A stretch of 64,000 bases of DNA from Clostridia bacterium. GTDB lineage: Bacteria; Bacillota; Clostridia; RGIG6154. The stretch is taken from contig JAFQQW010000016.1 of assembly GCA_017410375.1 (NCBI GenBank), forward strand, positions 1 through 64,000. The letters run 5' to 3'. Under the pieces are notes generated by a model, which saw nothing but the letters and a program-made list of their open reading frames with translations, did no database searches and had not been told where the DNA came from. Below, piece by piece: positions 54,829 through 63,007 of the stretch. How positions within the stretch are numbered: position 1 is the first letter of the stretch; each line of letters begins with the position of its first letter. Position numbers and translations under genes: made by a program.

Positions 54829-56127
54829 TTAGCAGATATCATTTTTTAACACATCTTCATACGTTTCACGTTTAATAATAAGTTTGGCCATACCCTCTCT
54901 GACCATAACAACAGGCGGTTTTGGGATGCGGTTATAATTGCTTGCCATAGAATAATTGTACGCACCGGTTGAAAGAATCGCAAGTGTATCACCGACTTCA
55001 ATACGGGGAACAGTTGCATTTTTAATAATCAAATCGCCGGATTCACAGCATTTTCCCGCAACAGTTACCTGTTCAGTCGGCTCAGCAGATGCGTTATTTG
55101 CAACAATTGCAGTATATTCCGCATCATACATAATGAAACGCGGATTATCAGCCATACCTCCGTCGACCGAAACATATTTCCGGATTCCCGGAATATCCTT
55201 GACTACACCGACAGTATATAACGTAATTCCTGCAGAACCAACAATAGACCGTCCCGGTTCCATTAAAAGCATCGGCATTTCAATGCCTCTGTTGTACGCA
55301 ATTTTTCTCACAATTTCAGCAACCGCTCCGATGTATTCATCATACCCGATCGGATTATCAGTCTCTACATAACGAATACCGTAGCCGCCCCCGAGATTGA
55401 GTTCTTTAAATACAATTCCTGTTTCAGCCGTTGCATCCGCAATAAAGTTTGTCATTACCTCAGCAGCTTCTAAAAACGGCTCTTTGTCAAAAATCTGCGA
55501 ACCTATATGACAATGCAATCCGACCACATCAATATTCGGGAGTTGTTTTGCAACGTGCAAAATCTCCATTGCATCTCCGGTTTCTAAACCAAAACCGAAC
55601 TTCGAGTCGACTTGTCCCGTCATAATAAAATCATGCGTATGTGCGTCAATTCCCGGCTTTACACGAAACAAAACTTTTGCTGTTTTTCCCTCAGTACACG
55701 CAAGTTTGTTTAAAGTCTGTAATTCATAGCTATTATCTACTACAACACGGCCCACACCAAAATCTATCGCCATTTTTAATTCATCAGGCGTTTTGTTATT
55801 ACCGTGGAAATAAACCTTTTCCATTGGGAATCCTGCCTTGTGCGCAGTATAAAGTTCACCACCGGATACAACATCAAGACCCATACCTTCTTCCGCAACC
55901 AACTTACACATATACATGCAGGAAAAGGCTTTGCTTGCATAAAGAGCAAGCCCTTTATCGCCGCATGCCTCTTTTATAGAATCCAGGTAAAGTCTGCAGT
56001 TTTTACGAATCTGTGTTTCGTCCATTACATAGACCGGCGTACCGAATTCCTTGGCAATATTCAAAGTGTCTAACCCGCCAATAGTCAAATGATTTTTGTT
56101 GTTTATCCCAAGTGAATCTGAAATCAT
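54829..56127 (-). CDS. lysA: Diaminopimelate decarboxylase
   Basis: PLP enzyme for the last step of lysine synthesis. 432 residues. The Schiff-base Lys is in ALYASKAFSCMYM (~60); LHCHIGSQIFDKEP, LNLGGGYGIRY and the C-terminal AGKCCESGDLI and GAYNYSMASNYN motifs are those of LysA. ATG 56127 follows GAGGTG by 6 nt; GTG 56136 overlaps that site. It is transcribed from its own consensus promoter, whose -35 lies in the end of the upstream peptide gene. Confidence 0.96.
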   Translation of the reverse strand: MISDSLGINNKNHLTIGGLDTLNIAKEFGTPVYVMDETQIRKNCRLYLDSIKEACGDKGLALYASKAFSCMYMCKLVAEEGMGLDVVSGGELYTAHKAGFPMEKVYFHGNNKTPDELKMAIDFGVGRVVVDNSYELQTLNKLACTEGKTAKVLFRVKPGIDAHTHDFIMTGQVDSKFGFGLETGDAMEILHVAKQLPNIDVVGLHCHIGSQIFDKEPFLEAAEVMTNFIADATAETGIVFKELNLGGGYGIRYVETDNPIGYDEYIGAVAEIVRKIAYNRGIEMPMLLMEPGRSIVGSAGITLYTVGVVKDIPGIRKYVSVDGGMADNPRFIMYDAEYTAIVANNASAEPTEQVTVAGKCCESGDLIIKNATVPRIEVGDTLAILSTGAYNYSMASNYNRIPKPPVVMVREGMAKLIIKRETYEDVLKNDIC

Positions 56128-56172
56128 GCTATGCACCTCATATAAGTCTTATTAGAATAAATTTATTATAAT

Positions 56173-56201
56173 ATTATAGCACATTTTGCTTTATTTGTCA
56201 A
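56173..56201 (-). promoter_or_regulatory. lysA promoter
   Basis: Minus strand TTGACA (56201-56196), a 17-nt spacer and TATAAT (56178-56173): full consensus. The -35 overlaps the last codons of the Nif11-like gene. Confidence 0.9.
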
Positions 56202-56478
56202 TCAAAAGGCTTTCCAGCTGTACACAGAGCATTTCGAACGGATCGTCGAAATACGCATACGGATTCACACCACCGCCATTTGTGCTTTTCAGCTGATTAC
56301 ACGAGTAGCTTTCGCCCGCATCCAAAAAATCTCCCACAGTAACATCAACACCGTGTTTTTGTGCACACAAACAAAAATCAAACATCGCATTTTCACCTTG
56401 TAACGTAAAAAGAAGTTCCGTAAGAAAGACTTTATCCGCTTTTGCGTTTTCATAGATTTCGTCCAAAAAATTTTGCAT
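56191..56478 (-). CDS. Small Nif11-like protein with GG motif
   Basis: A 95-residue acidic protein, third gene of the rfbA-rfbB operon (starts 8 nt after rfbB stops). Residues 2-60 resemble Nif11-type leader peptides: MQNFLDEIYENAKADKVFL, then AQKHGVDVTVGDF. Residues 61-70 (NQLKSTNGGG) look like the double-glycine cleavage motif, leaving a 25-residue tail rich in acidic and aromatic residues with one Cys (VNPYAYFDDPFEMLC...). Such proteins are often precursors of modified peptides. No maturase or peptidase-transporter gene is adjacent, so other roles remain possible. ATG 56478 follows AGAG; the frame running back to 56637 is a shadow of rfbB. Confidence 0.65.
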   Translation of the reverse strand: MQNFLDEIYENAKADKVFLTELLFTLQGENAMFDFCLCAQKHGVDVTVGDFLDAGESYSCNQLKSTNGGGVNPYAYFDDPFEMLCVQLESLLIDK

Positions 56479-56485
56479 TGTTCTC

Positions 56486-57484
56486 TTAAGCCTCCGCTTT
56501 ATATGAGCCATCCAATATACGTTCCCACCATTTTCGGTTATCCAGATACCACTGTATCGTTTTGCGAATTCCGTCTTCGAAATTCGTTTTCGGAACCCAA
56601 CCAAGCTCACGTCGGATTTTAGTGGGATCGATTGCATATCTTAAATCATGACCTTTTCTATCCGAAACAAAGGATATTCTGTTTTCATCAACATCAAGCG
56701 CGTTTGCAATCAAACGCACAACATCAATATTTCTTTTTTCGTTGTGTCCGCCAACATTATACACTTCGCCGACCGTTCCTTTTTGCAAGATCAAATCGAT
56801 CGCAGAGCAATGATCTTCTACATAAAGCCAGTCCCTGACATTTTCACCCTTTCCGTACACCGGTAAATTTTTTCCCGTAAGCGCATTTGTAATCATCAGA
56901 GGAATTAACTTTTCCGGAAAATGAAAAGGTCCGTAGTTGTTTGAGCATCTGGAAATTGTAACAGGCAAGCCATATGTTCTGTGATATGCCAGCACCAGCA
57001 AATCCGCACTTGCTTTGCTGGCAGAATACGGACTGGATGTATGGATGCTTGTTTCTTCAGTAAAAAACAAATCAGGTCTGTCTAAAGGCAAATCTCCATA
57101 CACCTCATCTGTTGAAATCTGATGATATCTTTTGACAGAAAATTTAAGAGAAGCATCCAAAAGAACCTGCGTACCCAAAACATTGGTTACCAGGAAAATT
57201 TCAGGATTTTCAATCGAACGGTCTACATGACTTTCTGCAGCAAAATTCACCACAACATCAAAAGCCTCTTTCTCAAAAAGAGGAAAAACAGTATCGCGTT
57301 CAGCTATGTCACCATGCACGAAAGAAAAATTTGCATTTTCGCTTGCCTTTAGAAGATTGTCGAGATTGCCTGCGTATGTCAGCTTGTCCAGACATACAAT
57401 CTGAGCATCTGGGTGTTTATCAAGCATATAATAGATAAAATTGCTGCCAATAAAGCCGGCACCGCCTGTAACTAAAATTTTCAT
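56486..57484 (-). CDS. rfbB: dTDP-glucose 4,6-dehydratase
   Basis: Converts dTDP-glucose to dTDP-4-keto-6-deoxyglucose, a precursor of rhamnose and other deoxysugars. 332 residues. The NAD motif is [11 protein letters not shown] (7-17); STDEVYGDL holds catalytic Thr, Asp and Glu, and [11 protein letters not shown] the Tyr-x-x-x-Lys pair (~152). ATG 57484 overlaps the rfbA stop (ATGA). rfbC and rfbD, needed for rhamnose, are not here, so the end product is open. Confidence 0.97.
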   Translation of the reverse strand: MKILVTGGAGFIGSNFIYYMLDKHPDAQIVCLDKLTYAGNLDNLLKASENANFSFVHGDIAERDTVFPLFEKEAFDVVVNFAAESHVDRSIENPEIFLVTNVLGTQVLLDASLKFSVKRYHQISTDEVYGDLPLDRPDLFFTEETSIHTSSPYSASKASADLLVLAYHRTYGLPVTISRCSNNYGPFHFPEKLIPLMITNALTGKNLPVYGKGENVRDWLYVEDHCSAIDLILQKGTVGEVYNVGGHNEKRNIDVVRLIANALDVDENRISFVSDRKGHDLRYAIDPTKIRRELGWVPKTNFEDGIRKTIQWYLDNRKWWERILDGSYKAEA

Positions 57485-58356
57485 ATTTGCCCCTCTGCCA
57501 AAGAAATGATATATTGTCCGTAATCCGTCATTTTTAATTCTTCACCAAGTAAACGCAATTGTTTTTTGTCAATAAATCCTTTTCGCCATGCAATCTCTTC
57601 AATACACGATACATAAAACCCTTGTCTGGACTGCACAGCTTCGATGAACTCCCCTGCTTTAAGCATTCCTTCAGGTGTACCGGTGTCCAACCATGCCATA
57701 CCGCGTCCTAAAACTGCAACATCCAAGCATCCGTGACTCATATATACTTTATTTACTGCTGTAATCTCTAACTCTCCTCTGTCGGACGGTTGGATTCTTT
57801 TTGCGATATCGATAACACGGTTGTCGTAAAAATACAATCCGGGTACCGCGTAGTTTGATTTGGGATGAGCAGGCTTCTCTTCAATGGAAATCGCCTGACC
57901 CGTAGCAGAATCAAACTCCACAACACCAAACGCAGTCGGATTCTTCACCGGATAAGCAAAAATCGTCGCCCCCTTGTTTTTTGAGCGAGCATCTCGTAAA
58001 ATCTGCGTAAAGGTTTGCCCATAGAAAACATTATCTCCCAGAATCAGGCAAGCGGAATCATCGCCAATGAACTTCTCGCCGATTATAAAAGCCTCTGCAA
58101 GACCTTTCGGCTCAGCTTGTTCTGCATAAGAAAGAGAAATTCCCCATTTTCTTCCATCGCCTAACAATTTCTGATAAAGCGGAAGGTCAGAAGGTGTAGA
58201 AATGATTAAAATCTCCCTGATTTCCGCCAGAAGCAGAACTGACAACGGATAATATATCATTGGTTTATCGTAAACAGGCAGTAATTGTTTTGATATCACT
58301 TGAGTAATCGGATAAAGTCTTGTGCCTCTGCCTCCTGCCAAAATAATTCCTTTCAT
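57481..58356 (-). CDS. rfbA: Glucose-1-phosphate thymidylyltransferase
   Basis: Makes dTDP-glucose from glucose-1-phosphate and dTTP. 291 residues. The nucleotide-binding GxGTRLxPxT is in [19 protein letters not shown] (5-23); [21 protein letters not shown] and GLYFYDNRV are conserved in RmlA. ATG 58356 follows GGAGG by 6 nt. It heads an operon with rfbB and the Nif11-like gene. Confidence 0.97.
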   Translation of the reverse strand: MKGIILAGGRGTRLYPITQVISKQLLPVYDKPMIYYPLSVLLLAEIREILIISTPSDLPLYQKLLGDGRKWGISLSYAEQAEPKGLAEAFIIGEKFIGDDSACLILGDNVFYGQTFTQILRDARSKNKGATIFAYPVKNPTAFGVVEFDSATGQAISIEEKPAHPKSNYAVPGLYFYDNRVIDIAKRIQPSDRGELEITAVNKVYMSHGCLDVAVLGRGMAWLDTGTPEGMLKAGEFIEAVQSRQGFYVSCIEEIAWRKGFIDKKQLRLLGEELKMTDYGQYIISLAEGQI

Positions 58357-58381
58357 AAAAACCTCCGACATCTTTTTTTAT

Positions 58382-58410
58382 ATTATACCAAAATAATGTG
58401 TCACTGTCAA
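58382..58410 (-). promoter_or_regulatory. rfbA operon promoter
   Basis: Minus strand TTGACA (58410-58405), a 17-nt spacer ending TGG and TATAAT (58387-58382): full consensus with extended -10. Confidence 0.9.
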
Positions 58411-58422
58411 TGAAATCAGGTC

Positions 58423-58453
58423 AAAAAAAAAGAAGCTGCACTTGCAGCTTCTT
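58423..58453 (-). terminator. Terminator of the structured RNA / DUF1292 transcript
   Basis: A 10-bp perfect stem (58430-58439 with 58444-58453) with ACTT loop and, on the minus strand, an eight-base T-run. Confidence 0.9.
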
Positions 58454-58454
58454 C

Positions 58455-58640
58455 ATTTTTTAATTAGCCCCAACGAACCGTTTCAATACAAATTTTTAAA
58501 CCTGTCTGTACAGGTGGGTTAAAGCCCGGTCTCTTCACGCTTCCCCGTCCACAATTAAGCAGGGGGCCTGCAATCCCTTACCGGAGACAAAATCCCTTAA
58601 AAAAAGTGTTGGTTCAAAACACAAGTATTGATAACGCATC
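58455..58640 (-). ncRNA. Probable structured RNA, possibly 6S-like
   Basis: Between the DUF1292 stop and a strong minus-strand terminator lie ~190 nt with no reading frame and unusually high GC for the locus. Long-range pairing TCAATAC/GTATTGA (58483-58489 with 58625-58631) could close a rod, inside which CCGGT/ACCGG (58526-58530 with 58580-58584) pair, along with hairpins ACCTGT-CTGT-ACAGGT (58500-58515) and GCAGG-GGG-CCTGC (58559-58571). CCAAC/GTTGG and GAACC/GGTTC offer alternative outer pairings. A rod with an internal bubble recalls 6S RNA, but no family signature was confirmed. It could also be the 3' end of the DUF1292 mRNA, since no separate promoter is obvious. Confidence 0.45.
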
Positions 58641-58659
58641 CGCCAGGAAGTGTGTATTC

Positions 58660-58914
58660 TTATTCTTCGTCAAGCGATTCATCGTACTTTTTCAGTACAG
58701 CCATCGCCTCTTCATCGTCATCCACACCCACAAGAATTTCCTCGCCTTCGTCATCTGTGTCAAATTTAAGAATGACTACACCATCATCAGGCTCTTCAAC
58801 AGGCAAAAGCAATACATAACAATTGTCATCCATTTCAATGGTATCAATGTGTTCAAACTCAACCTCTTTGCCCTCGTCGTCCGTTAAAACAACAACATTA
58901 TCCTTTTCGCTCAT
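58660..58914 (-). CDS. DUF1292 family protein (YrzB-like)
   Basis: A very acidic protein of 84 residues, function unknown. VVVLTDDEGKEVEFEHIDTI and YVLLLPVEEPDDGVVILKF are the DUF1292 pattern. GAGGTG is upstream of ATG 58914. In many Firmicutes this gene stands near alaS-yqgF, which are not here. It has its own promoter, and transcription may continue into the structured RNA downstream. Confidence 0.9.
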   Translation of the reverse strand: MSEKDNVVVLTDDEGKEVEFEHIDTIEMDDNCYVLLLPVEEPDDGVVILKFDTDDEGEEILVGVDDDEEAMAVLKKYDESLDEE

Positions 58915-58941
58915 TTATTACACCTCACATTTCTATTATGT

Positions 58942-58971
58942 ATTGTACACGATGAAATATACTTTTGTCAA
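58942..58971 (-). promoter_or_regulatory. Promoter of the DUF1292 gene
   Basis: Minus strand TTGACA (58971-58966), an 18-nt spacer and TACAAT (58947-58942) with upstream TG. Confidence 0.75.
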
Positions 58972-58983
58972 TCCCGATTTTAA

Positions 58984-59805
58984 TTATTTTCGTTTATTTC
59001 TCGAAATACGCTCCTGAACCTTATACATTTTCACAGCAGTCAGAACTATCATAACAAGACCGGCATCCGTAACCAGGGTCAATGCATCTATATAGTGCTC
59101 CAGTCTGCCGTTTTGTGAAATCATATTAATAACCGAAAGAATTTCATAAACGAGCAAAGAACCTGAAAACAAAAGACTGCCTGTAAACGTAAATGTCTCT
59201 GCATTCTTTTGACGATTTTTAATATAAAACACAAAAACCATAATGGCGGAAGTTAAAGAATATGCCAGTACCACACCATGTAAAAAATACAAAGCATGAA
59301 TATAAAATCCGGCAGCAAACTCCATTGTGCTTTCAAACCAGTACAACGAAATATAAACCGCAGGAACAATCAGTATTACAAATGACAATGCAAGATACCA
59401 TATTCGTTGAACCATAGCCTTTTCTGACACAATTCTGTCAAAAAGCATAAAAACAAATAAACCTTTAACTGCTTCGCCGAAAAATTCAAATATTTTTCTT
59501 CCGTTTATGATATCGGTCATCGTCCCAAAGCAAGCTTCTGTTACAGAAAAGATTGATATAAGAAGAACACCGAGCAGTGCAAATACCGTTTTTTCTTCAC
59601 GGTTCATAACCGCATACACAAAAGCATACAGACTCATTAAAAACATCGGTATAAAGGTAATAAGCTTCATTGCACTGAAATCTCTTTGCAGATTTCCGAG
59701 CTGGAAAATCACAAAATATGTACCAATAATCCCTAATACAATAATAAAAGTCAGGAAATTGAAGACACCAATCTCCGTTTTTTTGTCCTTAAATAATTTA
59801 TGCAT
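58984..59805 (-). CDS. Multi-spanning membrane protein of unknown function
   Basis: A 273-residue protein with about seven or eight hydrophobic segments (for example FNFLTFIIVLGIIGTYFVIF, FIPMFLMSLYAFVYAV, LALSFVILIVPAVYISLYW, LVTDAGLVMIVLTAVKMY) and short charged loops; the C-terminus is basic and so probably cytoplasmic. I do not recognise a family; the even spacing of spans and lack of motifs might suit a 7TM-type sensor module. ATG 59805 follows AAAGGG; the frame from 59898 lacks a ribosome site. It is divergent from a 51-codon membrane-peptide gene. Confidence 0.75.
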   Translation of the reverse strand: MHKLFKDKKTEIGVFNFLTFIIVLGIIGTYFVIFQLGNLQRDFSAMKLITFIPMFLMSLYAFVYAVMNREEKTVFALLGVLLISIFSVTEACFGTMTDIINGRKIFEFFGEAVKGLFVFMLFDRIVSEKAMVQRIWYLALSFVILIVPAVYISLYWFESTMEFAAGFYIHALYFLHGVVLAYSLTSAIMVFVFYIKNRQKNAETFTFTGSLLFSGSLLVYEILSVINMISQNGRLEHYIDALTLVTDAGLVMIVLTAVKMYKVQERISRNKRK

Positions 59806-59835
59806 ACAATCTACCCTTTCAATAGTTATATTGCT

Positions 59836-59864
59836 ATTATACATTTTTTTACCAAGAAAAGCAA
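59836..59864 (-). promoter_or_regulatory. Promoter of the unknown membrane protein gene
   Basis: Minus strand TTGCTT (59864-59859), a 17-nt spacer and TATAAT (59841-59836) with upstream TG. Confidence 0.7.
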
Positions 59865-59891
59865 TAGCTTTTAAAAAAATAATTAGAACTC

Positions 59892-59920
59892 TTGACATAT
59901 ATTTTTTTGCGTGTTATACT
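59892..59920 (+). promoter_or_regulatory. Promoter of the 51-residue membrane protein gene
   Basis: TTGACA at 59892-59897, a 17-nt spacer and TATACT at 59915-59920. Confidence 0.8.
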
Positions 59921-59942
59921 AAATAAAAAAGGAGTTTTAGCC

Positions 59943-60098
59943 ATGAAAGTTTTAGAACGTATTTTAGCGGTTGTATCTATTTTAGCAATCATTGCCGTAA
60001 TTATCACTCTGGTGTTCCAATGGAAAAAAGATGGTGAAATCTGGCGCACAATTAAAACAATGCTTCCTCAGAAAAAAATCGTAGATTTAGAAGAATAA
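59943..60098 (+). CDS. Small single-span membrane protein
   Basis: A 51-residue protein: a short basic start (MKVLERI), one span (LAVVSILAIIAVIITLVFQW), then a basic, polar tail ending KKIVDLEE. No family is recognised. Its reality is supported by a good promoter, an AAGGAG site 9 nt before ATG 59943 and a tight terminator after it, so it forms a complete one-gene unit. The longer frame from 59892 starts in the promoter. Confidence 0.75.
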   Translation: MKVLERILAVVSILAIIAVIITLVFQWKKDGEIWRTIKTMLPQKKIVDLEE

Positions 60099-60102
60099 TT
60101 TT

Positions 60103-60138
60103 AAAGCTTATGAAGCTGAAACTTCATAAGCTTTATTT
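60103..60138 (+). terminator. Rho-independent terminator
   Basis: A 13-bp perfect stem (60103-60115 with 60122-60134), loop CTGAAA, then a T-rich tail. Confidence 0.88.
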
Positions 60139-60169
60139 TAAATTTGTTCGTTTTTTAGTTGAAAAAAGC

Positions 60170-60198
60170 TTGCTTTTTCTTTTATAAAGAGGTATAAT
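60170..60198 (+). promoter_or_regulatory. Promoter of the FAD oxidoreductase gene
   Basis: TTGCTT at 60170-60175, a 17-nt spacer and TATAAT at 60193-60198. The leader then holds a small imperfect GGTTATTT/AAATAAACC hairpin (60211-60231) before the AGGAGG site. Confidence 0.75.
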
Positions 60199-60251
60199 AA
60201 ATCAAAGAATGGTTATTTTGACAAATAAACCGATTTTTAGGAGGAAAAAAC

Positions 60252-62933
60252 ATGGATAACAAATTCTTGTGGATTGATTCAACCGATTTTGAACAAAAAG
60301 GCGAATGGGTTCTGGATACCCAGTTTGTTCATTTAATGGGTTCCCCTTATTTACTTGCCGTAGAGGCACCCGGAGTTCCTGTTGCTGATGCTACAATTAA
60401 AGCAAACTGGCAGGGCGATAAAATGGTTCGTGTCTGGGTTCGTACTAAAAACTGGTACTTTCCCTATGCTCCCGGTGTGTTTAACATTGCAATTAACGGT
60501 GAAAAGAACAAAGTTGACTTAGGTGACAGCCCTACACATGACTGGTACTGGCAATTGGCCGGCGACTTTGAAATGAGCAAAGGCGAATTTGAACTGGCTC
60601 TTTGCGATAAGTCCGGCTATTTTGGGCGCTGTGCAGCAGTTCTTCTTACGGACGATATGGATTTCATTCCCAAACGTCCCACTGCAGATTATATTAAAGA
60701 ACGTGCCTTCTTCATGGGCAAAGATTTAACTCCAAAGAATTTTGGCGAATATGATGTTGTTGTCTGCGGTGCAGGTCCCGGCGGTGTTCCGGCTGCTGTA
60801 GCTGCAGCAAGACATGGCGCTAAAACACTCTTAATCAGCGGCAGACCGGTTGTAGGTGGCAACTCCTCTTCCGAAGCCGGTGTTGGCTTTAACGGTGCTT
60901 CTTCCAGACAATTTAATGCCCGCGAAGGCGGTATTGGTGAAGAAATTGTTCGTGGCGCATTTAAACAGAAAAACGGCTGGACACCTGTTTTACAGGAGCT
61001 TTGTGACAAAGAAGAAAATCTTACCGTTATTTACAATTACTTTGTAAATGGTGCAAATACTGTTGATGGTACAATCAAAAGTATCACCGCACTTAACACT
61101 TTAACCAACGAACAAATCGAAGTGGTTGGTAAGCAGTTTATCGACTGTTCCGGTGACGGCTGGCTTGGATATTATGCAGGTGCAAAATACAGACTTGGTC
61201 GTGAAGCTTTCTGGCAATACAACGAAGAATTTGCACCTGAGGTTGCAGACACCCGCACCATGAGCGGCTGTATCATGCGTGGTCATGAAAGAAGCAAAAA
61301 ACCTCTTTATATGGAAACGGACAAGGAGGTTAAATATACTGCGCCCGAATGGGTTCCGCAGTTCCCCAAAGGCAAGGATTACGGCAGAAATATTGAACAC
61401 ATCGGTTTCCAATGGTGGTTGGAAGCACCAAACATCTATGATGATCTTTACGATGCAGAAATGGCGCGTGATGAACTGTTCAGAATTCTGCTCGGACACT
61501 TTAACTACCTTAAAAATCTTTGGGATGAAAAAGACCGTGCGAAAAATTATGTTTTCAGCATGATGCCCTTCTACGATGCAAAACGCGAATCCAGAAGATT
61601 TGTCGGCGATTATGTGTTAACACAGAACGATTGTATGGAAGGTAAAAACTTTGAAGATACTGTAGCTCACACAGGTTGGCCGATTGACTTACATAATCCG
61701 AAAGGCATATATTCCGGTAAAGAAGGTCCCTTCTTCTCCAACACACATATTCCGATGGCAAAAGTTCCCTTCCGTTGCCTCTACTCTGTAAACATTAACA
61801 ATCTTATGTTTGCCGGCAGATGCGCAAGTGTATCGCATATCGCTTTAGGTACTTGCAGAATCCAGAATACAATTGCCTGCGAAGGTCAGGCTGTTGGTAC
61901 TGCTGCAGCGATGTGTGTTAAAGATAACATTTCACCCAGAACATTGGGTCAGACCAGAATCGAAGAATTACAGCAGATTTTGATTAAAGATGACCAGTAT
62001 ATTCCGGGTCGCATAAGCACGGATGAAGCAGATATTGCACGAAAAGCAACTGTTACTGCTTCTTCTGAAAATCCGAACGAAGTATATTACGCACACATCG
62101 GTGATGAATCCGAAGGCTTTGAACTGGATAAACAGCGTGCAACCTTCTTCGCACGCGATGTTGCAGATTACATTGGAAGCGTTTGGACAAAACTTACCAA
62201 CAAAACAAATGAAGAAAAGAAAGTTCTTTTCCATGTATACTTACAGGCTGACCCCGATGGTTTCTTAGAAGATCAGCCCATTCGTGATTGCGAAATCACC
62301 TTACCGCCCAACTCTACTGATTGGTATGAAGTTAAAATCGATGTAACCACAAAACTGCGTTATCTTTGGATGTGGACCGACAAAAACCTCGGTGTGTGGT
62401 GGCATACATATACCGGTGCCGCTCTTGATCACACCCACTCCGAACGTGAAACTGCCGATCAGGTGTTTGACAACATGCGCTTCATCACCCATTGCGTAGA
62501 ATTGAAAAAACCTGAAATTTATATTGCGAACTGCTCAGCAAGCAATATTATAAACGGTTATTCCAGAGCAAACGACCACATTGACTACGAATGGGTTTCC
62601 GACCCGGATCAGGGACTTCCCCAGTGGATTGAATTGAAGCTTGATAAACAGCAGCCTATCAATAAAATCCATGTTACATTAGATACCGACATGACAAATC
62701 CATCTATGCTCCGTTGCTACGAGGATTATCCGCACACTTTAGTTCGTGCATATACCGTCGAGGTAAATGATGGAGAAAAATGGGTTCAGGTTGGTGATGT
62801 AAAGGATAATTACATGAGAAGAATTGATCACAAATTTGATACAATTAATGCTACAGCCGTTCGTATTAACGTAACTGAAACCGGCGACAACGCAACAGCA
62901 AGAATTTTTGAAGTTCGTATTTATAATGAATAA
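60252..62933 (+). CDS. FAD-dependent oxidoreductase with carbohydrate-binding-like flanking domains
   Basis: An 893-residue protein without signal peptide. Residues ~5-145 are a beta-sandwich module homologous to residues ~148-290 of the secreted protein at 2940. Residues ~165-590 are an FAD_oxidored-type flavoprotein: the dinucleotide motif VVVCGAGPGGVPAAVAA (~169-185), GGNSSSEAGVG, FIDCSGDGWLGYYAGA, and the C-terminal GTCRIQNTIACEGQAVG closing the FAD site. Residues ~595-745 and 755-893 look like discoidin/F5-8-type beta-sandwiches (ATVTASSENPN; WIELKLDKQQPINKIHVTL). Proteins of this layout are often mis-annotated as xanthan lyases; the flavin substrate is unknown. AGGAGG precedes ATG 60252. 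Confidence 0.88.
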   Translation: MDNKFLWIDSTDFEQKGEWVLDTQFVHLMGSPYLLAVEAPGVPVADATIKANWQGDKMVRVWVRTKNWYFPYAPGVFNIAINGEKNKVDLGDSPTHDWYWQLAGDFEMSKGEFELALCDKSGYFGRCAAVLLTDDMDFIPKRPTADYIKERAFFMGKDLTPKNFGEYDVVVCGAGPGGVPAAVAAARHGAKTLLISGRPVVGGNSSSEAGVGFNGASSRQFNAREGGIGEEIVRGAFKQKNGWTPVLQELCDKEENLTVIYNYFVNGANTVDGTIKSITALNTLTNEQIEVVGKQFIDCSGDGWLGYYAGAKYRLGREAFWQYNEEFAPEVADTRTMSGCIMRGHERSKKPLYMETDKEVKYTAPEWVPQFPKGKDYGRNIEHIGFQWWLEAPNIYDDLYDAEMARDELFRILLGHFNYLKNLWDEKDRAKNYVFSMMPFYDAKRESRRFVGDYVLTQNDCMEGKNFEDTVAHTGWPIDLHNPKGIYSGKEGPFFSNTHIPMAKVPFRCLYSVNINNLMFAGRCASVSHIALGTCRIQNTIACEGQAVGTAAAMCVKDNISPRTLGQTRIEELQQILIKDDQYIPGRISTDEADIARKATVTASSENPNEVYYAHIGDESEGFELDKQRATFFARDVADYIGSVWTKLTNKTNEEKKVLFHVYLQADPDGFLEDQPIRDCEITLPPNSTDWYEVKIDVTTKLRYLWMWTDKNLGVWWHTYTGAALDHTHSERETADQVFDNMRFITHCVELKKPEIYIANCSASNIINGYSRANDHIDYEWVSDPDQGLPQWIELKLDKQQPINKIHVTLDTDMTNPSMLRCYEDYPHTLVRAYTVEVNDGEKWVQVGDVKDNYMRRIDHKFDTINATAVRINVTETGDNATARIFEVRIYNE

Positions 62934-62942
62934 TTGAGTCTG

Positions 62943-62974
62943 CAAAATAAGCATCTTTAAAGATGCTTATTTTG
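62943..62974 (+). terminator. 32-nt perfect palindrome after the FAD gene
   Basis: CAAAATAAGCATCTTT and its exact reverse complement abut at 62943-62974. The T-tract is short, so it may be a weak terminator or attenuator; the GH3 gene downstream has no separate promoter that I can see. Confidence 0.7.
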
Positions 62975-63007
62975 ACTTTATAACAAAACAGTGGTGGAGG
63001 CGTAAAA

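Noticed and set aside
56479-56637. N-terminal extension of the Nif11-like gene into rfbB
   Set aside because: These codons are an out-of-frame reading of the rfbB end; AGAG before ATG 56478 and the helical leader start there.
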